A stretch of DNA of 64,000 bases. Origin: VAZQ01 sp036557705. Its GTDB lineage: Bacteria > Pseudomonadota > Alphaproteobacteria > Rhizobiales > Xanthobacteraceae. The stretch is taken from assembly GCA_036557705.1 (NCBI GenBank), contig DATBHB010000016.1, forward strand, positions 177,996 through 241,995. Direction: 5' to 3'. The notes under the pieces were generated by a model. The model ran no database searches and was not told the origin of the DNA. It saw only the letters and a program-made list of their open reading frames with translations. Made by a program: the position numbers and the translations under genes. Below, piece after piece: positions 1 to 7,309 of this stretch. The stretch's first letter is position 1; every line of letters starts with the position of its first letter.

Positions 1-1
1 C

Positions 2-736
2 AACATTCCGCTGCTCCACGTTGCGGCGGAGAATCTCTTTCTTGATGCGCTCGAAGGCATCACCGATCCCGAACTCAAGCGCAAGACCATCGGCAGAGTG
101 TTCATCGAAGTCTTCGAGGCCGAGGCGACCAAAGCCGGCGGTGCCGAATTCCTGGCGCAGGGGACTCTCTATCCCGACGTAATCGAGAGCACCTCGTTCG
201 CGGGCGGGCCGTCAGCGACCATCAAATCGCACCACAATGTCGGCGGGCTCCCGGAGCGCATGCACATGCGGCTCCTCGAACCGCTGCGGGAGTTGTTCAA
301 GGACGAGGTGCGCGCTCTCGGCCGCGAGCTTGGCCTGCCGGAAAAATTCGTCGGCCGCCATCCATTCCCGGGGCCCGGTCTTGCGATCCGCTGTCCGGGC
401 GAGATCACCCGCGAAAAGCTCGACATTCTGCAACGGGCGGATGCCGTCTATATCGAAGAAATCCGCCGCGCCGGGCTCTACGACGACATCTGGCAGGCCT
501 TTGCCGTGCTGCTGCCGGTGCGTACCGTCGGCGTGATGGGCGACTATCGCACCTACGATTACGTCGTTGGGCTGCGCGCCGTCACGTCAACCGATGGCAT
601 GACGGCCGACTTCTTTCCGTTCGACCCGGCCTTCCTCGGGCACGTGGCGACCCGCCTCGTCAACGAGGTAAAGGGCGTCAACCGCGTGGTCTACGACGTG
701 ACTTCGAAGCCGCCGGCGACGATCGAGTGGGAGTAG
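2..736 (+). CDS. guaA: GMP synthase (glutamine-hydrolysing), C-terminal part
   Basis: The reading frame is open from the first full codon at position 2, so this is the 3' part (about 244 residues) of a gene that begins before the window. GuaA converts XMP to GMP with ATP and glutamine in the last step of cytosolic guanine nucleotide synthesis. What is visible is the end of the ATP pyrophosphatase domain (including HHNVGGLPE) and the dimerisation domain with PFPGPGLAIRCPGE. The C-terminus SKPPATIEWE is nearly invariant in the family, so the 3' end is intact. The amidotransferase domain lies outside the window. The DNA just after the stop is AT-rich and unlike this gene, marking the edge of an accessory segment. 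Confidence 0.97.
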   Translation, partial: NIPLLHVAAENLFLDALEGITDPELKRKTIGRVFIEVFEAEATKAGGAEFLAQGTLYPDVIESTSFAGGPSATIKSHHNVGGLPERMHMRLLEPLRELFKDEVRALGRELGLPEKFVGRHPFPGPGLAIRCPGEITREKLDILQRADAVYIEEIRRAGLYDDIWQAFAVLLPVRTVGVMGDYRTYDYVVGLRAVTSTDGMTADFFPFDPAFLGHVATRLVNEVKGVNRVVYDVTSKPPATIEWE

Positions 737-991
737 GGAGTGAAGAGTTCTGGAAACTTATTTATATTATTTCAATGGCTTATATGTGTTCGATATTATC
801 GACGATGCATCGTCTGTAATAGCTGCACGGCCCGATAATTTCTTGATTCCTCAAGAGATTTTGCTTGATCCAAATGGTTTGAAGCTTTCCGGTAGCTGGT
901 GATACTGACGGTCTTTCTGGACGGCTACCGGTCCCTGTCAGAAACATGTCTACATTCTTCCCGACGGGGCGCTGGTAGCCATCTTTAGATG
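737..991. other. AT-rich intergenic segment, possible gene remnant
   Basis: This 255-bp stretch between guaA and the broken toxin gene is clearly more AT-rich than its surroundings. One plus-strand frame is open for about 50 codons, ending with a TGA at 900-902. It contains the stretch LYVFDIIDDASS and has no convincing start codon or ribosome binding site. It could be the tail of a foreign gene or chance. I cannot assign it to a family. Confidence 0.3.
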
Positions 992-1503
992 CTACGAGAT
1001 CAGTTTGGCGATCTCGGCCACTGGAATGAACAACCTTCGGCCTCCTTCGACGAGAAATCTGAATCGGTAGCGTTGATAGAACTGCGCTGCTTTGTCGTCC
1101 TTGGCGTCGACCACAAAGGCGTAGGACGCGATGTCGTTCCGCAGCACGCGGCTAAAGGCGTCGAAGAGCATGAACTCTCCATGCCCTCTCGCTGATGGCG
1201 AGCATCAACCGCCAGCCGTCCCATCAGCGTCGCGGGCACGACAGGATAGCGCGGTAGCCGCTTCGCCAGCGGCTCGGGCAATTCGGCAAGAGCGATGCTG
1301 GTCGCCGCAAGGGTGTAATAGCCGATCGGAACACGATCGCCGTCGCTGGCCAGGACGAAGCACGAGGCGACCCGCCGCCTTGTGTCTTGCCCCGCCTGGT
1401 GTCGCAGATACCTGTCTAGCGGCTCAACACCGCTGGCGAAGCTCTCTCGATCATGCTGGTCCGACAGAGGCTCAATACGAAGCCCCGGTGTGGCAGCGGC
1501 CAC
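992..1503 (-). pseudogene. GNAT toxin (TacT-like), frameshifted
   Basis: The N-terminal part (about 108 codons from a GTG at 1503) reads as a TacT-type GNAT acetyltransferase. It has an ASCFVL strand followed by GYYTLAATS and GRLAVDARHQ. TacT toxins acetylate aminoacyl-tRNA and stop translation. Near position 1195 the homology moves to another frame, which continues as RGHGEFMLFDAF, YAFVVDAKDD and FYQRYRF and ends at a TAG at 992-994. Restoring one base near the HQ codons joins the two halves into a normal protein of about 170 residues. The original frame instead carries on into an unrelated tail ending at 1000. The GTG directly follows the antitoxin stop, the usual arrangement for this toxin-antitoxin class. 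Either the toxin is inactivated or the assembly has an indel. Confidence 0.8.
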
Positions 1504-1794
1504 TCAAGCCCCGGCCAGCTTGAGGTATCGCTGCGCGGCCGCCTTGAGCCGAGCATTCGGTTCCTGCGGATGGAGGAGCGCCTCCGCGAAGGCCCGGCTG
1601 TCGGTGGCGCTTAGCCGGATCGTCTGGGTTTCCTCGATGACGCGCACGGCCGCGTCATGCACGCTGGCGATCACGAAATCCGTCAGCGTGCGCCCCTGCA
1701 GCTCGGCGGCGCGCTGGAACAACGCCTTCTGGTCGCGGGAGACCCGCGCCTCCAGCCGCTCGTCTCGCGCTTTGGTCGTGGCTTTTCCTGACAT
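1504..1794 (-). CDS. TacA-type DUF1778 antitoxin
   Basis: This 96-residue protein has the DUF1778 pattern: a basic N-terminus, RLEARVSRDQKALFQRAAEL as a ribbon-helix-helix DNA-binding and dimerisation unit, then GRTLTDFVIAS and a C-terminal arm that would wrap the toxin. The family neutralises GNAT toxins and represses its own operon as a toxin-antitoxin complex. Its TGA stop (1504-1506) abuts the GTG start of the toxin remnant, so the pair was one transcript. Here the antitoxin is intact and the toxin is frameshifted, the expected direction of decay. Confidence 0.85.
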   Translation of the reverse strand: MSGKATTKARDERLEARVSRDQKALFQRAAELQGRTLTDFVIASVHDAAVRVIEETQTIRLSATDSRAFAEALLHPQEPNARLKAAAQRYLKLAGA

Positions 1795-2218
1795 GTCGCG
1801 GCGTACCTTGAGTTGCGCTTAGAACGTGGCCCATTATGTTCGGCTAATAGACGGACAATTCAAGGGGCCGTCTTAAAGATGTTCGGTCTTGAGGGGGTGG
1901 GGGAAATCCTACCTCGATTTTGGGAATCGGATAGCGCAGCGTACGAATGGCGACGCTAGCTCAGCAATACTATCGATAGCTCTCATTTCTGCTTTGCGCC
2001 ATACTGCTTCATCGACGTGATCCGCCTTTCGCAATCGCAATTTCATAGGCGGACTGCAGCTAAGCGAAATGGAAACTTTATATCCGCGGCGCTCCCAGAT
2101 GAAGATGCCGCAACTCGTCCATGAACTTCGACCAAAGCATTGGGCCGCCTTTTTCCAGAATCCGACCGGTTGCACTATTCCAGCAACTGGTTGTTATTCG
2201 CAATCAGTAGGAGGCATT
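1795..2218. other. Intergenic region with no convincing gene
   Basis: This 424-bp stretch separates the antitoxin gene (minus strand) from the RibD-like reductase (plus strand) and should carry both promoters. Short frames exist on both strands, for example an 88-codon minus frame at 1909-2175, but none resembles a known family or has a good ribosome binding site. A minus frame near 2100-2160 reads like a 3' end of about 25 residues and could be a gene remnant. No clear terminator or repeat was seen. Confidence 0.4.
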
Positions 2219-2860
2219 ATGACGAGAGTGCGCGTTGCAGGTTTTTCCGTCTCGCTTGATGGTTTCGGAGCGGGGCCTGAGCAAAGTCTCAAAAATCCGC
2301 TCGGCAAGCGTGGGGTGGAGCTGCACCCGTGGTTCATTCGTACGCGCTCCTTCCAGGCAATGTTCGGCAAGAGCGGCGGCTCAGGCGGTGTTGATGATGA
2401 ATATGGGCGCCGTTCGATGGATGGGTTCGGCGCCTTCATCCTTGGCCGCAATATGTTCGGCCCGATCCGCGGTCCCTGGTCGGACGAGAGCTGGAAGGGC
2501 TGGTGGGGTAACAATCCGCCCTACCACGCGCCGACTTTCGTGCTGACGCACTATCCGCGGGATCCGATCGAGATGGAAGGCGGCACCACCTTCTTCTTCG
2601 TGACCAAAGGGATTGAGGCGGCTTTGGAACAGGCGAAGCTTGCCGCCAATGGTCGCGACGTGAAGATCGGCGGTGGCGTCGAGACGGTGCGCCAATATCT
2701 TCGCGCCGGACTGATTGACGAACTGCATTTCGCATTCTCCCCGGTGGTGCTTGGGCAAGGCGAAGCGATGTTCGCTGGGATCGACCTGCCGGCGCTTGGC
2801 TACCGCATCACCGAACATCAGGCGACCGAGCACGCCACCCACATCGTCCTCAGGCGATAG
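2219..2860 (+). CDS. Dihydrofolate reductase / RibD C-terminal-like reductase
   Basis: This 213-residue protein starts at an ATG preceded by a good GTAGGAGG ribosome binding site. An upstream in-frame ATG at 2069 lacks such a site. The N-terminal VRVAGFSVSLDGFGAG, FILGRNMFG and IGGGVETVRQYL with LIDELHFAFSPVVLGQG form the NADPH-dependent RibD/DHFR fold seen in many short reductases of this family. The substrate cannot be read from sequence. These proteins are usually annotated as dihydrofolate reductase family or RibD_C. It is a cytosolic single-gene unit without obvious partners. Confidence 0.85.
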   Translation: MTRVRVAGFSVSLDGFGAGPEQSLKNPLGKRGVELHPWFIRTRSFQAMFGKSGGSGGVDDEYGRRSMDGFGAFILGRNMFGPIRGPWSDESWKGWWGNNPPYHAPTFVLTHYPRDPIEMEGGTTFFFVTKGIEAALEQAKLAANGRDVKIGGGVETVRQYLRAGLIDELHFAFSPVVLGQGEAMFAGIDLPALGYRITEHQATEHATHIVLRR

Positions 2861-3000
2861 GAATCCACCATTTCATTCCGCTGGGTGTTACGAAGGCCGC
2901 GATTAGCGGCCCGCCAAGTGGTGACGGCGACGGCCATTCTTTAGCCGGAGAGCCAATGGTGACATTGTCGGGAGGTTCGCAGAATCGAACCGATCGATTC

Positions 3001-3042
3001 CGATGGTCGGCGAAACCGCGCAAATCGCGGATCGTCGAAATT
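3001..3042. repeat. Imperfect direct repeat, copy A
   Basis: This 42-bp segment matches 3738-3779 in the same orientation at roughly 33 of 42 positions by eye, and weaker similarity extends upstream. The two copies lie on either side of the YdeI/DUF1801 gene. It may mark a duplication or insertion boundary, or be a shared regulatory site. Confidence 0.5.
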
Positions 3043-3094
3043 CCTCTTTGAATTCAAGAGCGCAAATTTCTGTACGCACCCACAGTTTCACGAT

Positions 3095-3655
3095 CTATCG
3101 CCGCTCCAGGAACCCTCGTCCTTCGAAGATCGCAGACATCGCCTTCTCGATCCGCGCGGTCCGCGTCCCGGACTGTTTCGCGCCGGCGAAGTGATACAGG
3201 TATCCCCTTTGCCGGCCCGGCGTCAGCGCCTCGAACGCGCGCTTGAACCGCGGATCGGTACGGAACTTCTCCTTCAACTCCTCGGGTACGGGAAACTCTG
3301 GGGGCTTCCTCTCGACCTTCATTCCGGCCTTCTCGGCCGCCATGGCCTCGCGCACGTAGGCCTTGATGGTGGCCGCCTTCGTCGCAACCTCCTTGGCGCT
3401 GGTGAACTTCATCACCCGCGCTGTCTGAACCTGCCCGAGCTGTACCAGCAGCTTCTTCGGGTCCTTCAGCAGCGCGCCCTGAAAGAAGCCCAACGCGCAA
3501 TATTCTTTGAAGCCCTGTATGATGACGACGTTTTTTCCATTCATCGTGTAGCAGGGCTTTCCCCACTTGCACTCCTCTTTTAAGTGAAAGCCAGACAAGA
3601 TCCTTTGCAGCTCGGCAATCTCAGCCTGCCACCGCTCTCGATACGCCATCTCCAT
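3095..3655 (-). CDS. YdeI/OmdA-associated DUF1801 protein
   Basis: This 186-residue protein has the layout of the YdeI family. A DUF1801 domain (about residues 20-110) contains KWGKPCYTMNG, VVIIQGFKEYCALGFFQGA and LLKDPKKLL. A C-terminal segment carries PEELKEKF, FEALTPGRQRGYLYHFAGAK and SGTRTARIEKAM, the bacteriocin-protection (OmdA) motif. Members are small cytosolic proteins, some linked to resistance to cationic peptides; the biochemical role is unknown. It stands alone, with a diverged direct repeat on each side. Confidence 0.85.
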   Translation of the reverse strand: MEMAYRERWQAEIAELQRILSGFHLKEECKWGKPCYTMNGKNVVIIQGFKEYCALGFFQGALLKDPKKLLVQLGQVQTARVMKFTSAKEVATKAATIKAYVREAMAAEKAGMKVERKPPEFPVPEELKEKFRTDPRFKRAFEALTPGRQRGYLYHFAGAKQSGTRTARIEKAMSAIFEGRGFLERR

Positions 3656-3737
3656 GCTGCACCTCCGTTGTTGCGAGTTGCCGTGAGGCTGACACTCGCT
3701 CGATGATTGGGTATCTCGAAAATCGGCCGTTCGATGT

Positions 3738-3779
3738 CGATAGTCGCTGAAACCGAGCAGGTCGCGTATCGTGGAGATT
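3738..3779. repeat. Imperfect direct repeat, copy B
   Basis: This is the second copy of the 42-bp element at 3001-3042. It lies between the start of the YdeI-like gene and the truncated end of the HlyD-like gene. The truncation of the latter a few tens of bases away makes a rearrangement here plausible. Confidence 0.5.
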
Positions 3780-3811
3780 AGTGTGTGAGCCTCGATCTTC
3801 TATCTCGCGGG

Positions 3812-4426
3812 CTATGACCACCTGGACGTCGACAGGTCATCCACAATGCTGATGTTGACCAGCGCAAGACCTGGCGTCTTCGCCCGATCTTCCGGATTCA
3901 AGAGCGTTCCCGTCGTCTGCAGTTGGCCTTGCGAGACTGCGTCGATCAGAGCGTTCACTTTACCCGTGAAAACCCTTCCGGGTATGGCGTCGAAGGCGAT
4001 TTCGGCCTGCGCGCCGCGCTTAAGCCGCTTTTCGACCGCGGCCGTAGCCTGATCGAGGGTCGCCTTAAGCTCCTTGACGTTCTGCTGAGCTTCCGCGAGT
4101 GCCGCCCTTTTCTGATCGACCACGAACTGGTAGGGCCGCGCATCGATGCTGAAGAGCTTGTCGCCGCGTTTCAGCGGGACATTGGGCCGGACCGCCACGT
4201 CAAACACGCGGCCTTTCACCTCCGGCACAATCGGCGTGGGGTAAAAATAAAGTCGTGCATCCGTCGTGAAGGGATGATTGTAGTTCATCAGCGCCAGCAA
4301 CCCGCCGACGATGACGACACCGCCGATCCCCGCGGTCGTGACCGTCCACTTATTGACCGGCACACGCACCAGCTTGAAGGTCACCACGCAGATGGCGGCA
4401 TAGCCGAGCAGAAGCAACGCGGCCAT
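3812..4426 (-). pseudogene. HlyD/EmrA-like membrane fusion subunit, internally deleted
   Basis: An ATG at 4424-4426, five bases after the stop of the upstream DUF1254 gene, opens a 204-residue frame. Residues about 1-50 give two hydrophobic segments (LLLLGYAAICVV and GGVVIVGGLLAL). The first half of an HlyD barrel follows (VPEVKGRVFDVAVRPNVPLK, FSIDARPYQF) and the start of the helical hairpin. The sequence then jumps from ATAAVEK to RLKRGAQAEIAFDAIPGRVF, so most of the hairpin and the second half-barrel, about 140 residues, are missing in frame. The end is also cut short at DDLSTSRWS; homologues continue some 50 residues. Full-length relatives of about 350-380 residues are periplasmic adaptors of efflux systems. 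This copy is unlikely to work. Confidence 0.75.
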
Positions 4427-4430
4427 GACC

Positions 4431-6038
4431 TCAGTGCGTTTTCTCAAAGTCGCCGGGCTTCCAGCTGTAATTGATAGCTGGCTCCTCCGGGCCGTAGAGC
4501 CGCAGGATGGCGAAGAACTTTCGTCCCGGTGCCGTGGGAAGCCAGTTGGCTTCCTTGCCTTGGGGCGCTTTCGGACCGATATAGAGGTCCGTCGTCCCAT
4601 CGGCGTTTTGAACCGGCTTGTCGCGCGAACCGAGCGATGGGAAACGCCGTGCTTTGGTCGCCAGGCCGGAAGCATTCTCTGCCTCGTACAGGGTCACCGA
4701 CCAGAACAACTTGGCCGGGACGTTTGCCGGCAATGTCAGTTTGTAGGAGGCGTCGCCCGAAAGAGGATCGCCATCGGCGTCATTGAACGCGATCTCGTAG
4801 GCCGCACCCTTACCCGGTATCTGCGACACCATTCCCGGGCTGATCGAGTAATAGTCGGTAAACATCCAGACGCGCAGCTCGATCTCGATGAAGCCAGCAC
4901 CCTTGTTGGTCCAGGCTAGGTCGATTGTCTTGTCGGGTCCGGGTTCGCTGACATTGTTGATTGGATTGACCCATTGACGGTCTTTCCAGACTCTGAGGTC
5001 GCGACCGCCGACCTCGCTCATTCTGCCGATCACTCGGCTCATTTTGTACGCCGTCATCGCCGCCGCATTCAGCATCGCTCGCGTTGCGCCATCGGGCTCG
5101 AACGGTCGGCCGGCAACGATGCCAACATTCGCGAGCAGGCCAAGACCATCTGCACTCGCGAGATTCTCGCCCTCGCGATCAACCAACCATTTGAGTTGGT
5201 CGAACGCGGTCACGTCGGACCGCGGCAGCATGTTTGCTGGCACGCCCGAAGCATTCGGAAACTGCATCGGCTTGCGTTGGGCTTCGGGAAGATTCAGCGG
5301 GTAGATCTTCGCTTGCTCCATAAGCGAGACTGCCGGCGAAAGATCCGTCGGATCTTGATAGAAGGTGCGGAGGAAAATGAAGAGATTGTTCGTGCCAGAG
5401 CGATAGACGTAGTACCCCTTCGGAACATCCCCGCTGTAACCCGGCGGTAAAACAAGGAATTTGCCGCCTTTGCCGGCGTCCGGACCAGGCAGACCGACGT
5501 CACCGAAGAACTTGCCGCCATCGACGGGAATCGGCCGCTGCCAGAAATCGAGAAGGATGCCTTGGAGATTGGGCGGTGCCTCAAGCACAATTGGCCCAGT
5601 CTCGCTCATATCGACATAGCTCATGGCGTAGATCACATCCGAGTTTGGCGTGGTCACCAGCGTCTTTGGGTCGAGCCGCTCCTTCCAGATCGGCAGGATG
5701 TTGTAGCCAGCGCCGAATACCCGTTCGGAACCGAATTTCATTCCCAGCGTGTTGATCAGAGGCATCGCCCATAAATATGCCTGCGTCGCTTGTTGGAATT
5801 TCAACTCATCCATCAGCGCCTTGGCCGTCTCTGGCGTTGGACGATTCTGTTCGAACGGCAGATTGGCCACAGCTTCGAAGCGAGTGTCCTGAGCCCCGGC
5901 CGCGGTGGCGAGGGTCACGGCAATCCCGACGAGGGCGGCCGGCCGCCTAAGGAAAGTTCTGTGTCGGGTCGCTGCTCCCGGCATTGTCAGCGCCAAGAAT
6001 GTCGTCACGGAATTCCAGGGCATGATCTGCACCGTCAT
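4431..6038 (-). CDS. Secreted DUF1254/DUF1214 protein (copy 3 of the cluster)
   Basis: The start is set at the ATG at 6038, which has AGGAG seven bases upstream; this gives 535 residues. A hydrophobic stretch ending in ATAAGAQ (about residues 35-55) looks like a signal peptide, so the mature protein is probably periplasmic or exported. The DUF1254 part includes QAYLWAMPLINTLGMK, TTPNSDVIYAMSYVDM and ILLDFWQRPIPVDGG. The C-terminal DUF1214 part includes FWSVTLYEAENASGL, GTTDLYIGPKAP and FFAILRLYGPEE. The family function is unknown. It is the third of three paralogues read from one strand below two AraC regulators, and its stop is followed at once by the HlyD remnant. Confidence 0.9.
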   Translation of the reverse strand: MTVQIMPWNSVTTFLALTMPGAATRHRTFLRRPAALVGIAVTLATAAGAQDTRFEAVANLPFEQNRPTPETAKALMDELKFQQATQAYLWAMPLINTLGMKFGSERVFGAGYNILPIWKERLDPKTLVTTPNSDVIYAMSYVDMSETGPIVLEAPPNLQGILLDFWQRPIPVDGGKFFGDVGLPGPDAGKGGKFLVLPPGYSGDVPKGYYVYRSGTNNLFIFLRTFYQDPTDLSPAVSLMEQAKIYPLNLPEAQRKPMQFPNASGVPANMLPRSDVTAFDQLKWLVDREGENLASADGLGLLANVGIVAGRPFEPDGATRAMLNAAAMTAYKMSRVIGRMSEVGGRDLRVWKDRQWVNPINNVSEPGPDKTIDLAWTNKGAGFIEIELRVWMFTDYYSISPGMVSQIPGKGAAYEIAFNDADGDPLSGDASYKLTLPANVPAKLFWSVTLYEAENASGLATKARRFPSLGSRDKPVQNADGTTDLYIGPKAPQGKEANWLPTAPGRKFFAILRLYGPEEPAINYSWKPGDFEKTH

Positions 6039-6097
6039 TTGCGTACTCCTGTAGGGCGCATCTGTGAGAGCAAAGCCGGAAGCCGGCAAAATCCCAC

Positions 6098-7240
6098 TTA
6101 CTTCCCGACTGAAAGCACCTTGTGGTTCTTCACGAAGTCGTTCCGGTATTTCACGATGTCATCAACGGAGACCGGCAAATAGGCACGGAATAGAGCATTC
6201 CAGTTTTCCGGCGCAGCGACATTGTTCACCGCATCCGGCCCACCATTGAAGTTGATCGTGATGGTGCCGTCTTCGTTCTTCTTGGCGCTTCTGCTGTTGA
6301 TGACGAAGGGTTTGCCGGCCACCCATCCCTGTGCGTTGTAGACTGTCAGAGACCAGTAGCCCGCTTTGTCGTAGCGCAGATTAGGTGCCTTGAAGATCAC
6401 GCTTGCCGGCTTGCCCTGCTTTGCCCCGTCGTCGCCCGGCAGAACGACGAAATAGAAGGCGTGCTTGGCCGGCAACCCGGCCCAACCGGCGATATTGATC
6501 AACTGGTACTGCGGCACCACAATGTTTTTGATGCTATCGATAAAGCCCTGCTCGATGATGCCTTCCGTAGGCGCCCTCCGGATCAGTTCATTGCGCAGTT
6601 TGTTGAAGGACGTCACATCGTATTTGACCTCGGGCGTGTAAGGCTTGGCGGAACCTGCCGTGACCGTTACGGCATCCTGACGCTCGCGCATCTCTTCCAT
6701 TCCCGCCTGGTCATAGCTGCGCGGCTGGGTGCGCATGAAGAGATAGACGTGATCGCCGTAGGAAACATCGTCGGGGCCAAGTTTCACCTTCTGGCCAGGA
6801 TAGACCACTGCTATCGTGACCGAATTCTCGTCGAGCACCTGAACAAGCTGCAGCAAATCATAGTCGGGGACTTCTATCGTCAGTCCACCGCTGATGTCGT
6901 ACACGCCGTAGGAATAAATCAGGTCGAAATTGGAGCGGATGACCGTTTGGTGGTCGAGATCGATCCCCCTGCGTTCATGACGGAATCTGTTCGGACCGGT
7001 CGTGATCGTCTCAGCCGCCATGTATTTTGCAGTTTCGGCGCGCACGACATTATCCATGGTCACTGGCTCGCCACCTTTGCTGGTGAAGGCGGGATTCGAA
7101 GGCAGCGCCTCGCCATTGGCTCCAACTCCGGTATCAACTGCCTGGTTTTTGGAAGTGGCAGGGTCCTGCGCGGAGACCGCTGTGTGAGCCAGCGCGAAGA
7201 CGGCTGCAGCCGCCACGGTTAATGAAAGAAAGTGTTTCAT
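6098..7240 (-). CDS. Secreted DUF1254/DUF1214 protein, short form (copy 2)
   Basis: The 380-residue product begins with a clear signal peptide (MKHFLSLTVAAAAVFALAHT, cleavage near VSAQ). A short DUF1254 region follows (SNFDLIYSYGVYDISGGLTI, then YGDHVYLFMRTQP), then a DUF1214 region with YWSLTVYNAQGWVAGKPFVI, DGTITINFNGG and WNALFRAYLPV. It is about 120-150 residues shorter than its two neighbours and represents a different subfamily, so it is not a fresh copy. It lies 57 bp from copy 3 and 69 bp from copy 1, consistent with one operon. Biochemical function is unknown. Confidence 0.88.
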   Translation of the reverse strand: MKHFLSLTVAAAAVFALAHTAVSAQDPATSKNQAVDTGVGANGEALPSNPAFTSKGGEPVTMDNVVRAETAKYMAAETITTGPNRFRHERRGIDLDHQTVIRSNFDLIYSYGVYDISGGLTIEVPDYDLLQLVQVLDENSVTIAVVYPGQKVKLGPDDVSYGDHVYLFMRTQPRSYDQAGMEEMRERQDAVTVTAGSAKPYTPEVKYDVTSFNKLRNELIRRAPTEGIIEQGFIDSIKNIVVPQYQLINIAGWAGLPAKHAFYFVVLPGDDGAKQGKPASVIFKAPNLRYDKAGYWSLTVYNAQGWVAGKPFVINSRSAKKNEDGTITINFNGGPDAVNNVAAPENWNALFRAYLPVSVDDIVKYRNDFVKNHKVLSVGK

Positions 7241-7264
7241 GACGGATTCACTCCCTTAGAACGA

Positions 7265-7301
7265 CGAGGCCCGAATTCGACAGGACGTCGTTCGGGCCTC
7301 G
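7265..7301 (-). promoter_or_regulatory. Intercistronic stem-loop in the DUF1254 cluster
   Basis: Two perfect 11-bp arms, CGAGGCCCGAA at 7265-7275 and its complement at 7291-7301, surround a 15-base loop between copies 1 and 2 of the DUF1254 genes. There is no T run after the stem in the direction of transcription, so an intrinsic terminator is unlikely. An RNA stabiliser or processing site that sets relative expression fits better. Confidence 0.6.
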
Positions 7302-7309
7302 CTTGTGGT

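Noticed and set aside
1909..2175. 88-codon minus frame between the antitoxin and RibD-like genes
   Set aside because: No recognised family and no ribosome binding site; overlaps frames of equal length on the other strand.
2960..3010. tRNA-like GAATCGAACC stretch
   Set aside because: The bases resemble a T-arm complement but no acceptor stem or anticodon arm can be folded around it; it belongs to the direct repeat at 3001.
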